DNA of 64,000 nucleotides from Streptomyces bathyalis (GTDB lineage Bacteria > Actinomycetota > Actinomycetes > Streptomycetales > Streptomycetaceae), in contig NZ_CP048882.1 in assembly GCF_015910445.1 (NCBI RefSeq), positions 4,957,501 through 5,021,500 of the forward strand. Reading direction: 5' to 3'. Under the pieces are notes generated by a model. The model was given only the letters and a program-made list of their open reading frames with translations. It searched no databases and was not told the DNA's origin. Positions 1 through 11,069 of this stretch are shown here, in pieces (position 1 is the stretch's first letter; each line of letters starts with the position of its first letter). The translations under genes were made by a program, and so were the position numbers.

Positions 1-8
1 TGAGAACT

Positions 9-32
9 GCACAGTGGACGCGAGCATCTGTG

Positions 33-33
<1 letters not shown>
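9..33 (+). other. 5' arm of the 23S precursor processing stem
   Basis: Bases 9-26 are the exact reverse complement of 3164-3181 (18 bp), and 27-33 pair with 3155-3161 across a 2-nt bulge. This is the long stem that brackets 23S rRNA in the primary transcript and is normally cut by RNase III. The pairing is seen directly; the processing role is established for bacterial rRNA operons. Confidence 0.85.
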
Positions 34-3154
<3,121 letters not shown>

Positions 3155-3155
<1 letters not shown>

Positions 3156-3181
3156 CACAGATTTGCTCGCGTCCACTGTGC
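3155..3181 (+). other. 3' arm of the 23S precursor processing stem
   Basis: Partner of bases 9-33: 18 bp perfect plus 7 bp beyond a TT bulge. It begins at the mature 3' end of 23S and extends into the 23S-5S spacer. Confidence 0.85.
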
Positions 3182-3281
3182 GGTATCTGAAACAACAACC
3201 ATTGTGCGGATACAACTGAACAGCGATAGTCGCTGACACACATGAGTTTTCCCCGGGCCGGGTTCCGGTATCCGGGGGTGT

Positions 3282-3400
3282 GTTTCGGTGGTCATAGCGT
3301 GAGGGAAACGCCCGGTTACTTTCCGAACCCGGAAGCTAAGCCTTACAGCGCCGATGGTACTGCATGCGGGAGCGTGTGGGAGAGTAGGTCACCGCCGAAC
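3282..3400 (+). rRNA. 5S ribosomal RNA
   Basis: About 119 nt, starting GTTTCGGTGGTCATAGCG and ending GTAGGTCACCGCCGAAC, with the conserved CCGAACCCGGAAGCTAAG loop. It lies about 125 bp after 23S with no tRNA in the spacer, the usual streptomycete arrangement. Ends are set by the terminal helix and are good to a base or two. Confidence 0.96.
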
Positions 3401-3410
3401 TATCTGTAGG

Positions 3411-3467
3411 AGAAGCCCCGTTGGAAGGGGTGGGACAACAACCCACACACACCAACGGGGCTTCTTC
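3411..3467. terminator. Terminator at the end of the rRNA operon
   Basis: A perfect 14-bp inverted repeat (3411-3424 with 3452-3465) encloses a 27-nt loop and runs into a CTTCTTC tract. It sits 10 bp after 5S and about 40 bp from the stop codon of the converging DUF58 gene, so it may stop transcription from both sides. Confidence 0.85.
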
Positions 3468-3505
3468 ATGCCCAAACACAATCGGCGTGCTTTTCGAAGT
3501 GAGGC

Positions 3506-4816
3506 TCAGAGGCGGCCTGTTGACTTGAGACTGAGGTAGGCGTCGGCAAGAGCCGGTGCGAGTTCCGTGGGCAGCGCGTCGACAACGACGACGCCGTGCC
3601 TGCGGAGGCGGTCGGCCGTCTGCTTGCGCTCCAATTGCGTGCGTGCTGCCGCTGCGGCTTCGTAGACGGCGTCGACGTCGCCTCTCGCTCCCGCCATTTC
3701 CGCGATGCGCGGGTCGGCGATCGAGGCGACCAGGACCGTGTGCCGTTCGGTGAGGAGGGGGAGCACGGGAAGGAGACCGTTCTCGACGGGGGATGCCTCC
3801 AGACCCGTGAGCAGGACCAGTAGCGATTGGTGCCGTGCCATACGGAGCGCGGTCGATGCCAGAGCACGGGTGTCGGACTCGACGAGGGCCGGTTCGATCG
3901 GTGCCATGGCCGACACGAAGGCGGGCAGGACCTCATGTGCCGCGCGTCCCTTGACCGTTGCGCGCGGTGCGCGGTCGTAGGCGAGGAGATCGATCCGGTC
4001 GCCGGCCCGCGAGGCCAGCGTCGCAAGGAGAAGAGCCGCGTCCATCGCGGTGTCCAGTCGGGGGGCGTCGCCCACGCGGCCCGCTGACGTCCTGCCCGTG
4101 TCGAGCACGACGAGGATGTGGCGGTCGCGCTCGGGACGCCATGTGCGGACGGCGACCGTCGACTGCCGGGCCGTCGCACGCCAGTCGATCGATCGGGTGT
4201 CGTCTCCGGGGATGTAGTCGCGGAGGCTGTCGAACTCGGTGCCTTCGCCGCGGGTGAGGATGCTCGTGCGGCCGTCGAGTTCGCGGAGCCTGGCGAGCTT
4301 GGCGGGCAGATGCTTGCGGCTGTTGAAGGCGGGGAGGACGCGTACTGTCCAGGGCACGGAGTGGCTTCCTTGGCGGGCGGCCAGACCCAGTGGGCCGGAC
4401 GAGCGGACCGTGATGCGCTCGGAGCGCCGGTCGCCGCGGCGGGTGGGGTGAAGCACCGTGGTCAGGAGGCGCTGTTCACCGGGTGCGATGCTCGCACGGT
4501 GGCGGCTTGCGGCCTCCGCTGTCCCTTCCGGCCAACTGCTCGGCGGCCACGCGTCCCGGACCTGGAGACGGGACTTCCGTCGCGTCGGGTTGGCCACGAG
4601 GACGTCCACGTAAGCATGTTCGCCGAGCCGAACTGATGTATCACCGGAACGTGTGAAGCGGAGCTGATTCACTGGCGCCGCGAGGGCGAGGTCGTACAGG
4701 ATCGCAATCAGCAACGGGAGCTCGACGGCGAGCACGCCGGTCCAGCTGGGGAGCAGCAGCCCGACGAGGATGGCGCCGAGGGCGGCGCCGAGGGCTGTAC
4801 GGCCGGTGAGTGCCAT
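3506..4816 (-). CDS. DUF58 domain-containing membrane protein
   Basis: A 436-residue protein with two hydrophobic stretches at the N terminus (about 7-24 and 29-47), then a soluble part. Residues 198-217 hold the DUF58 hallmark (LRDYIPGDDTRSIDWRATAR), followed by a VWA-like strand VVLDTGRTS at 236-244 where a metal-ion site would lie. DUF58 proteins are usually encoded beside MoxR AAA+ ATPases, as here (32 bp downstream of moxR), and the pair is thought to work as a chaperone/remodelling system, often in the cell envelope. The target is unknown. It is the last gene of a five-gene minus-strand operon and converges on the rRNA operon. The ATG start has only a weak ribosome binding site. Family call is firm; function is inferred. 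Confidence 0.9.
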   Translation of the reverse strand: MALTGRTALGAALGAILVGLLLPSWTGVLAVELPLLIAILYDLALAAPVNQLRFTRSGDTSVRLGEHAYVDVLVANPTRRKSRLQVRDAWPPSSWPEGTAEAASRHRASIAPGEQRLLTTVLHPTRRGDRRSERITVRSSGPLGLAARQGSHSVPWTVRVLPAFNSRKHLPAKLARLRELDGRTSILTRGEGTEFDSLRDYIPGDDTRSIDWRATARQSTVAVRTWRPERDRHILVVLDTGRTSAGRVGDAPRLDTAMDAALLLATLASRAGDRIDLLAYDRAPRATVKGRAAHEVLPAFVSAMAPIEPALVESDTRALASTALRMARHQSLLVLLTGLEASPVENGLLPVLPLLTERHTVLVASIADPRIAEMAGARGDVDAVYEAAAAARTQLERKQTADRLRRHGVVVVDALPTELAPALADAYLSLKSTGRL

Positions 4817-4848
4817 GAATCAGGGCTCGCCAATCAGCTCACTGAGAT

Positions 4849-5814
4849 TCAACGGGGGACGGGGACATGGGCAAGGATCGCGTTGATCACGCTGTCCGCT
4901 GTGACGCCTTCCATCTCCGCTTCAGGGCGGAGTTGTACGCGGTGGCGAAGGGTCGGCAGGGCGAAGGATTTGACGTCGTCGGGGATCACATAGTCGCGGC
5001 CCGTGAGCCAGGCCCAGGCGCGGGCGCTGGCGAGTAGAGCGGTGGCACCGCGGGGAGAGACGCCGAGCATGAATGAGGGGGATTCACGAGTGGCACGGCA
5101 GATATCGACGACGTAGCCCATGACCTCGGGCGCGATCGAGGTCTCAGCGACGGCTTTCCGCGCCGCCTCGAGCTCGGCCGGTCCCGCGACGGCGCAGACG
5201 CCGGCCGTGTCGAGGTTCCTCGGGTCGAACCCTTCGGCGTGCCTGGTCAGGACGTTGATCTCGTCCTCTCGTGAGGGCAGTGGCAGGTTCAGCTTGAGCA
5301 GGAAGCGGTCCAGCTGGGCTTCCGGCAGGGGGTAGGTGCCCTCGTACTCGATCGGGTTCTGGGTGGCCGCCACGAGGAACGGGTCCGGCAGGGCACGTGG
5401 GGTGCCGTCGACGGAGACCTGGCGTTCCTCCATGGCTTCGAGCAGGGACGCCTGGGTCTTGGGGGGTGTCCGGTTGATCTCGTCGGCGAGCAGGAGATTG
5501 GTGAAGACGGGCCCGGGCTGGAACGAGAACTCAGCGGTGCGGGCGTCGTAGATGAGTGACCCGGTGACGTCGCTCGGCATCAGATCGGGGGTGAACTGCA
5601 GGCGCTTGGTTTCGAGTTCGAGGGTCGCGGCGAGCGTCCGCACGAGCAGTGTCTTGGCGACGCCGGGCACGCCTTCGAGCAGCACATGGCCGCGGCAGAG
5701 CAGCGCTACGACCAGTCCGGTCACGGCGGCGTCCTGGCCGACGACCGCCTTCGAGATCTCAAGCCGCAGGGCTTCGAGGGCGCTGCGGGCGCTGTCTGAC
5801 GAGGGGGCGCTCAC
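4849..5814 (-). CDS. MoxR family AAA+ ATPase
   Basis: A 321-residue AAA+ ATPase. Visible motifs: Walker A GVPGVAKT at 48-55, Walker B LLLADEINR at about 107-115, sensor-1 AATQNP at 149-154 and the QLDRF arginine-finger segment at about 167-171, followed by the lid domain. MoxR ATPases act with VWA or DUF58 partners in maturation of protein or envelope complexes; here the DUF58 partner is the next gene. I chose the GTG start because it overlaps the stop of the upstream DUF4350 gene in a GTGA tetranucleotide (translational coupling) and because the protein then begins just before the conserved N-terminal helix. The open frame continues far upstream, but that part is low-complexity and lies antisense to nothing meaningful. 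Confidence 0.95.
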   Translation of the reverse strand: MSAPSSDSARSALEALRLEISKAVVGQDAAVTGLVVALLCRGHVLLEGVPGVAKTLLVRTLAATLELETKRLQFTPDLMPSDVTGSLIYDARTAEFSFQPGPVFTNLLLADEINRTPPKTQASLLEAMEERQVSVDGTPRALPDPFLVAATQNPIEYEGTYPLPEAQLDRFLLKLNLPLPSREDEINVLTRHAEGFDPRNLDTAGVCAVAGPAELEAARKAVAETSIAPEVMGYVVDICRATRESPSFMLGVSPRGATALLASARAWAWLTGRDYVIPDDVKSFALPTLRHRVQLRPEAEMEGVTADSVINAILAHVPVPR

Positions 5815-7100
5815 TGGGTGCGTTCCTTCTCTGTCGGTAGACGGGTGACGGAAGCGGCGTCGCTGAGCCGCCGTTCGAGGTGGTCGAGTTCGTCGGCGAG
5901 CTGGACCAGGTCCGCGTCGGTGGCCGGGGCTGCGCCGAACAGAAGGGAGTGAAGGCGTGCGTTCCCACTGAAGTCCGCTCCGGCGGCGGCAGCCGCTTCG
6001 GCGTGGGCGCCGGGGTGCGCCTTCGTCGAGAGGGTGGGGATCAGAGCCTGCGGAGAGTCGGCCTCTGCGGGACTGACGCCGACCAGCGAGGCGAGGCGCG
6101 CGCGGGTGGCGGAGCGCAGGGCGTCCGCGGCGCGGTCGCGTGCGTTGGCCTGCCGGTACAGGCGAGCTCTGCCCTCGGTGGTTTCGGACGCACGTACGGA
6201 GACAGGGAGTTGCTCGGGCACGAGGGGCCCAAGACGGCGTACACGCCACAGTGCGGCGAGTACGGCGGCGATCGACAGCTGGAGGGTGGCCCAGGTCCAG
6301 CCCTCGGGCGCGAGGTCGAGGAAGCTGCGCTGCCCGCCCTGGGGAGCGGAGGCATCGGCGGAGGAAGGGAGGTACCAGACGAGATGCGGGCGGGAGCCGA
6401 GCAACTGGAGCATCAGGGAGGCGTTGCCGTGCTTGTCGAGTCGCTGGTTGTAGAGCGGTTGGGGAGTTCCGAGCAGCACGGTGTCGCCCTGCGTGCGGGC
6501 GCGCTTGCTGTCGCCGTCCGGCTTGTCCGGGATCCTCAGCAGGGAGGGCAGGCCCTGGTGCAGATAGCAGAGGTCGGCCCGGTCGTCGGAGACGGCGTAG
6601 CGGAGTCCGCCGATTTCGGCGTCGCCCGCCCGTTCGGCTGCGGGGAAGTCGCAGTCCGGCGGTGTGCGCTGCGTGTCCGCCGGCGCCGCTGCCTTCGCTC
6701 CGCGGACGAGGGCCTTGGTCGGGGAGGGGCCGGGAGCGATGAGGACGGTCCGGCCGCCTTGCCCCAACGCTCCTCGCAGATCCGCCTTCTGGCGTCGGCT
6801 GAGGGCCTCGGGGTCGCTGACGAGGACGGTCGTACCTGGGCCCGCCGCCTTCTCGGCCCCGGCGGCGGTCGTGACGATCTTGATGTCGACGCCCCGTGCC
6901 TTGAGGAGCTGCGCGATGGCCTTGCTCCCGTTGGCGGCTGTGGAACGAGGATCGAGAAGCCCGTACTCGTCGCCGGAGCGCACTGCGGCGATGGCCACCC
7001 CGGTCATGGCCAGAATCGCCGCGGCGAGCAGGAGACCCCGGGCGCGGGTCCACAGTTGCCGGGCGGTGGGGGAGACAGATGTGCCGGACGGTGCGCTCAA
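5811..7100 (-). CDS. DUF4350 domain-containing membrane protein
   Basis: A 429-residue protein with a membrane segment at about 21-40, a soluble region of about 225 residues holding the DUF4350 fold (LLKARG, TVLVSDPEALS, GRTVLIAPGP), a second membrane segment at about 268-286 and a cytoplasmic tail of about 140 residues rich in Ala and Arg. This layout places the DUF4350 domain outside the membrane. DUF4350 genes are commonly found between DUF4129 and MoxR genes in actinobacteria, as here. I chose a TTG start whose last two bases overlap the TGA of the DUF4129 gene (TTGA); the open frame upstream of it is a shadow of that gene. No enzymatic motif is recognised. Confidence 0.85.
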   Translation of the reverse strand: MSAPSGTSVSPTARQLWTRARGLLLAAAILAMTGVAIAAVRSGDEYGLLDPRSTAANGSKAIAQLLKARGVDIKIVTTAAGAEKAAGPGTTVLVSDPEALSRRQKADLRGALGQGGRTVLIAPGPSPTKALVRGAKAAAPADTQRTPPDCDFPAAERAGDAEIGGLRYAVSDDRADLCYLHQGLPSLLRIPDKPDGDSKRARTQGDTVLLGTPQPLYNQRLDKHGNASLMLQLLGSRPHLVWYLPSSADASAPQGGQRSFLDLAPEGWTWATLQLSIAAVLAALWRVRRLGPLVPEQLPVSVRASETTEGRARLYRQANARDRAADALRSATRARLASLVGVSPAEADSPQALIPTLSTKAHPGAHAEAAAAAGADFSGNARLHSLLFGAAPATDADLVQLADELDHLERRLSDAASVTRLPTEKERTQ

Positions 7101-7873
7101 CTGCTGCCTCCGTCCGGCGTGGAGGTGCCCGTGCCGGGTGCGCCTTGCGTTGCGAGGGGGCCCGCGGCCCGTTCCTGGCCGGCGCCCGGGAGGAGAGGCT
7201 CCGCACGCTGCAGGGCCGAGTCGAGTTCGCGCACGGCCCCGTATGCGGAGGAGTCCACGTCCCTGTTCGCGTACGTCACCTCGTCGAAGGCCCGTGCGGC
7301 GGAGCGCAGTTCCTCCGCGTGTGCGGGAAGTGCCTTGCCGGCCTCGACTGCGGCCTCGTCCGCGGTGCGGCCAGGGCGGTGGTCGAGCAGGGCGCGTTCC
7401 TCGAGGGACCGGACTATGGCCCGCATCCGTTCCTGGAGCGCCTGGTTCCACCGTGCGGCGGAAGCGTGTGTCTCCGCTGCCGCGCGGTGTTGGGCCGCGC
7501 TGCGGGGGCCCTTGTCGAAGAGGGTTCCGCCCTCGGACGCGGGCCCCGGGCGGAGTGCGCCCAGCCTCAGCCGCAGGGCGACGGCCAGCAGCACCAGCAG
7601 CAGGACGATCACGGTGAGGCCCACCCAGCCGCCAGGTGACGCCTGCGCCGCCGAGTTCAGCAGCGAACTGATGTGGTCCCACAGCCAGTCGAGGATGCGG
7701 TTGAGCAGACCGGGTTCGTTCGTGTGGTACTCGCCCTTCGACAGCTCTCGCTCGGCGGCTTCGCGCGCGGGGACGCGCGGGGTGGTCACGGGCGGACCGC
7801 CACCCTCGGTGAGGGCCGCGGGGTGCAGGCCGACTGCCATTGCCGATGCCGCGGTCGCCACATCCCCCGGCAT
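7097..7873 (-). CDS. DUF4129 domain-containing membrane protein
   Basis: A 258-residue protein: an extracytoplasmic N-terminal region of about 80 residues, a single membrane helix at about 83-101 (GWVGLTVIVLLLVLLAVAL), then a cytoplasmic part with the DUF4129 core (WNQALQERMRAIVRSLEER, GRTADEAAVEAGKALPAHAEEL). DUF4129 often occurs fused or next to transglutaminase-like and MoxR/DUF58 proteins. The ATG start lies four bases after the stop of the upstream membrane-protein gene and has a GGGAG ribosome binding site about 8 bases upstream, within that gene's end. The last bases overlap the start of DUF4350. Role unknown; co-function with the MoxR-DUF58 pair is inferred from the overlaps. Confidence 0.88.
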   Translation of the reverse strand: MPGDVATAASAMAVGLHPAALTEGGGPPVTTPRVPAREAAERELSKGEYHTNEPGLLNRILDWLWDHISSLLNSAAQASPGGWVGLTVIVLLLVLLAVALRLRLGALRPGPASEGGTLFDKGPRSAAQHRAAAETHASAARWNQALQERMRAIVRSLEERALLDHRPGRTADEAAVEAGKALPAHAEELRSAARAFDEVTYANRDVDSSAYGAVRELDSALQRAEPLLPGAGQERAAGPLATQGAPGTGTSTPDGGSS

Positions 7874-7877
7874 CAGT

Positions 7878-9107
7878 TCAGCTCCCGGGCGTCGGGCGGT
7901 CGGACTTCGGGTCGCCGTAGCCCGGTACGCCTGCGGCGCGGGCGAGTTCGAGGTCGAGCGCCTCGCGTCGGATGCGCTGGTCGAGGTAGAGCAGGGCCGT
8001 GACGCCTGCCCGGATCGGGAAGGTGATGGTGGACGCGATGACCGCACCGATGCCGACGGAGATGAGGTAGGACCAGCCCGTGGGCGGTGTTCCTTCGGCG
8101 AAGGCGGAGAGTCCCTGGCCGCTGGCGAGCATCCCGATGAGCGTCGCCGGCATCTGGAGCACCGAGGCGACAATGACGACCAGGATCGTCGCGAGGATCT
8201 GTACGCCGAAGACTCGCCACCAGCTGCCGCGTACGAGCTTCGCGGAGCGGCGCATCGCCGTGATGACCCCTTGCTTCTCCAGCATCAGCGCCGGGGCGGC
8301 GAGGCTGAACCGGACCCAGAACCACACCGCTGCGACGACGCCTGCCAGCAGGCCCACGAGCAGCAAGGAGATGCCCAGAGCACGGAAGCCCGCCGCCAGA
8401 AGCACGGCTCCCGGAGCGGCGCCGACGAACATGGCCAGGGCGACGAGAAGAGGCAGGAGGATCAACAGGCCGAGCAGGCGCAGCAGTTGGGGGCGCGAGT
8501 CCCGCCACGCCTCACCGGCGGAGACGGAACGGCCCAGCACCGCCCGGCTGATCACGATCGTCAGCATGGCGGTGGCGAACACCGTGCCGAGGGTCTCGAC
8601 GAGTGCGCGTACCCCGGTCAGCCGCAGCGATCCGCTGATGGCGTCCATGAACTCGTCGGTGCTCGGCTGCGGGTCCCTGGACAGTGCGCTGAGGTCGGCC
8701 GCGTCCGTCAGCCACAGACCGTTGACGACGGTGGCCACGAGCTGGACGACCACGGCGACGGCCAGGGAGATACCGAGGACGGTGCGCCAGTGCGCCCGCA
8801 TCGTGCTGACTGCGCCGTCCAGTATCTCCCCGACGCCCAGTGGACGCAGAGGGATGATTCCGGGCTTCGCCACGGGCGGCTGATTCCAGTAGCCGCCCCA
8901 GTTGTCGCGGCCGGGACGACCGGGCGGAGGAGCCCCCCAGCCCGGGCCCGCCTGGGCAGGCGGTTGCTGCGCGGACCAGTTCCTGGGCGGATCGTTCCCG
9001 GGCGCGGGGTCCGGCGTGCTCCCGGGCACCTGAGCGGGCTTCTCGCCCTCGGGCGAACGATCGGGGGAAGGAGATCCGGGCGAGGTCCAGCCCGGAGAGT
9101 CGTTCAC
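7878..9107 (-). CDS. Multi-pass membrane protein (glycerophosphoryl diester phosphodiesterase membrane-domain type)
   Basis: A 409-residue protein. Residues 1 to about 85 are Pro/Gly/Gln-rich and disordered. A conserved start of the membrane part follows (IPLRPLGVGEILDGAVSTMRAHWRTVLGIS), then about six hydrophobic helices, and a short charged tail. The GEILDGA motif is typical of actinobacterial proteins annotated as containing the membrane domain of glycerophosphodiester phosphodiesterases, although the catalytic domain is absent here. It is the first gene of the minus-strand MoxR operon and is divergent from mtnA (138 bp between starts). A membrane scaffold or transport role is possible; nothing in the sequence decides this. 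Confidence 0.85.
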   Translation of the reverse strand: MNDSPGWTSPGSPSPDRSPEGEKPAQVPGSTPDPAPGNDPPRNWSAQQPPAQAGPGWGAPPPGRPGRDNWGGYWNQPPVAKPGIIPLRPLGVGEILDGAVSTMRAHWRTVLGISLAVAVVVQLVATVVNGLWLTDAADLSALSRDPQPSTDEFMDAISGSLRLTGVRALVETLGTVFATAMLTIVISRAVLGRSVSAGEAWRDSRPQLLRLLGLLILLPLLVALAMFVGAAPGAVLLAAGFRALGISLLLVGLLAGVVAAVWFWVRFSLAAPALMLEKQGVITAMRRSAKLVRGSWWRVFGVQILATILVVIVASVLQMPATLIGMLASGQGLSAFAEGTPPTGWSYLISVGIGAVIASTITFPIRAGVTALLYLDQRIRREALDLELARAAGVPGYGDPKSDRPTPGS

Positions 9108-9245
9108 TTGTCGTCACCTCGAGGTCTCGGTCGCTCCATCGCCTGGTTGACTGCCATCGTCCCACGCTTCCAAAGGGCGAAGGGCGGGCCCCGGCTTTCT
9201 TGGATCACCTTCAGAAGTCCCGCTCGGACGAGGCAGACTGTGCGG

Positions 9246-10394
9246 ATGGCAGATCATGGTGTCCCGGTGGTGCGCTGGGCGGATACCCCCGAGGGGCCGG
9301 TACTTGCGCTTCTCGACCAGACGAGATTGCCCGCCGAGGAAACCGAGCTCATATGCGAGGACGCACAAGCCCTGGTGGCGGCGATCCGGGCGCTGTCCGT
9401 GAGGGGCGCGCCGCTGCTCGGTGTGGCCGGTGGCTACGGCGTCGCTCTCGGCGCCGTACGCGGCCATGACGTGGCCGACGTGGCCGACCGGTTGGCGTCC
9501 GCGCGGCCGACGGCGGTGAATCTCGCAGCCGGTGTCCGCAGGGTGGAGGGCGCCCACCGGGCGGCGCTCGACGACGGAGCGGGTGCCGAGCAGGCGGCCG
9601 CCGCCGCCCTCGCCGAGGCCAGAGCACTCCACGAGGAGGATGCCGAGGCCAGCGAACGGATGGCGCAGCTCGGGCACGAGTTGCTCGGTGACCTGGTCCG
9701 CAGGACGCCGATGCGGCTGCTCACGCACTGCAACACCGGGATGCTGGTCTCGGGTGGCCGGGGCACGGCCTTCGCGGTCGTCTCGCAGGTGCACGCAGCC
9801 GGCGAGCTGCAGAAGCTGTGGGTCGACGAGACACGGCCGCTGCTGCAGGGCGCACGGCTGACCGCGTACGAGGCCACGAGGGAGGGGATGCCGTTCAGCG
9901 TCCTCGCGGACGGTGCGGCGGGGTCGCTGTTCTCGGCCGGCGAAGTGGACGCGGTGCTGATCGGCGCGGACCGGATCGCGGCGGACGGCTCCGTGGCCAA
10001 CAAGGTGGGCAGCTATCCGCTCTCGGTGCTGGCACGGCACCATGGCGTGCCCTTCGTGGTCGTGGCGCCGGTGACCACCGTCGACCTCGCGACGAAGCGG
10101 GGCGCGGACATCGTGGTCGAGCAGCGGCCTTCGGAGGAGGTGACGCATGTCTCTTCGCCGTACGCGCCGTACCATCCGGAGGCACGGGGGGAACGCGGCG
10201 GTGGCATTCCCGTGGCCCCGATGGGGGCAGATGCCTACAACCCGGCCTTCGATGTGACCCCGCCGGAGCTGGTGACGGCCATCGTCACCGAGCGGGGTGT
10301 GATCTCGCCTGTCACCAGCGAAACTGTCGCGGGGCTGTGTTCCCCGTCACGAACGACAACGTCACGATGGGGTAATGGGATGATGAAGGCATGA
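9246..10394 (+). CDS. mtnA: S-methyl-5-thioribose-1-phosphate isomerase
   Basis: Converts 5-methylthioribose-1-phosphate to methylthioribulose-1-phosphate in methionine salvage. The 382-residue length is usual. Family features are visible: SVRGAPLLGVAGGYG at 51-65, the catalytic cysteine in HCNTGML (Cys162) and the catalytic aspartate in GADRIAADGSVANKVGSY (Asp242). The ATG is chosen at the MADHG start because sequence upstream is antisense to the MoxR operon. Its stop codon overlaps the start of mtrA in ATGA, so the response regulator appears translationally coupled to a salvage enzyme. The last 20 or so residues after VTERGVISPV look like a nonconserved extension. Confidence 0.95.
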   Translation: MADHGVPVVRWADTPEGPVLALLDQTRLPAEETELICEDAQALVAAIRALSVRGAPLLGVAGGYGVALGAVRGHDVADVADRLASARPTAVNLAAGVRRVEGAHRAALDDGAGAEQAAAAALAEARALHEEDAEASERMAQLGHELLGDLVRRTPMRLLTHCNTGMLVSGGRGTAFAVVSQVHAAGELQKLWVDETRPLLQGARLTAYEATREGMPFSVLADGAAGSLFSAGEVDAVLIGADRIAADGSVANKVGSYPLSVLARHHGVPFVVVAPVTTVDLATKRGADIVVEQRPSEEVTHVSSPYAPYHPEARGERGGGIPVAPMGADAYNPAFDVTPPELVTAIVTERGVISPVTSETVAGLCSPSRTTTSRWGNGMMKA

Positions 10395-11068
10395 AGGGAC
10401 GCGTCCTCGTCGTCGACGACGACACCGCACTGGCAGAGATGCTCGGAATCGTGCTGCGCGGCGAAGGCTTTGAACCGTCGTTCGTGTCGGACGGTGACAA
10501 GGCGCTCGCCGCGTTCCGCGAGACGAAACCGGACCTGGTTCTGCTCGATCTGATGCTCCCGGGCAGGGACGGCATCGAGGTCTGCCGCCTGATCCGGGCC
10601 GAATCCGGGGTGCCGGTGGTCATGCTGACCGCCAAGACCGACACGGTGGACGTGGTGGTGGGCCTGGAGTCCGGGGCCGACGACTACATCGTCAAGCCGT
10701 TCAAGCCGAAGGAGCTGGTGGCGAGGATCCGTGCGAGGCTGCGGCGGTCCGACGACCCGGCACCCGAGCAGCTGGCGATCGGCGACCTGGTGATCGACGT
10801 CGCCGGCCACTCCGTGAAGCGGGACGGAGTCTCCATAGCGCTCACGCCGCTCGAGTTCGATCTTCTGGTGGCGCTGGCCCGCAAACCCTGGCAGGTCTTC
10901 ACGCGTGAGGTGCTCCTGGAGCAGGTGTGGGGTTACCGGCACGCAGCCGACACGCGCCTGGTCAACGTTCATGTGCAGCGGCTGCGTTCCAAGGTCGAGC
11001 GTGATCCGGAACGGCCCGAGATCGTCGTGACGGTGCGCGGAGTGGGTTACAAGGCCGGGCCCGGCTGA
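10391..11068 (+). CDS. mtrA: Two-component response regulator MtrA (OmpR family)
   Basis: A 225-residue OmpR/PhoB-type regulator. The receiver domain occupies 1 to about 120, with acidic residues D9/D10/D11, the phosphoacceptor Asp53 in LVLLDLMLPG and the KPF lysine near 100; the winged-helix domain covers about 130-223 and ends LVNVHVQRLRSKVERDPERPEIVVTVRGVGYKAGPG. MtrA is the conserved actinobacterial regulator of cell-wall, septation and, in Streptomyces, development and antibiotic genes. The identification rests on near-canonical sequence plus the mtrA-mtrB-lpqB order. The ATG overlaps the mtnA stop (ATGA), and mtrB follows after one base. Confidence 0.97.
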   Translation: MKGRVLVVDDDTALAEMLGIVLRGEGFEPSFVSDGDKALAAFRETKPDLVLLDLMLPGRDGIEVCRLIRAESGVPVVMLTAKTDTVDVVVGLESGADDYIVKPFKPKELVARIRARLRRSDDPAPEQLAIGDLVIDVAGHSVKRDGVSIALTPLEFDLLVALARKPWQVFTREVLLEQVWGYRHAADTRLVNVHVQRLRSKVERDPERPEIVVTVRGVGYKAGPG

Positions 11069-11069
11069 G

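Noticed and set aside
5880..9245. Long plus-strand open frame continuous with mtnA
   Set aside because: It is antisense to the MoxR operon. High GC leaves few stops in the mirrored frames; only the part from the MADHG start matches a protein family.
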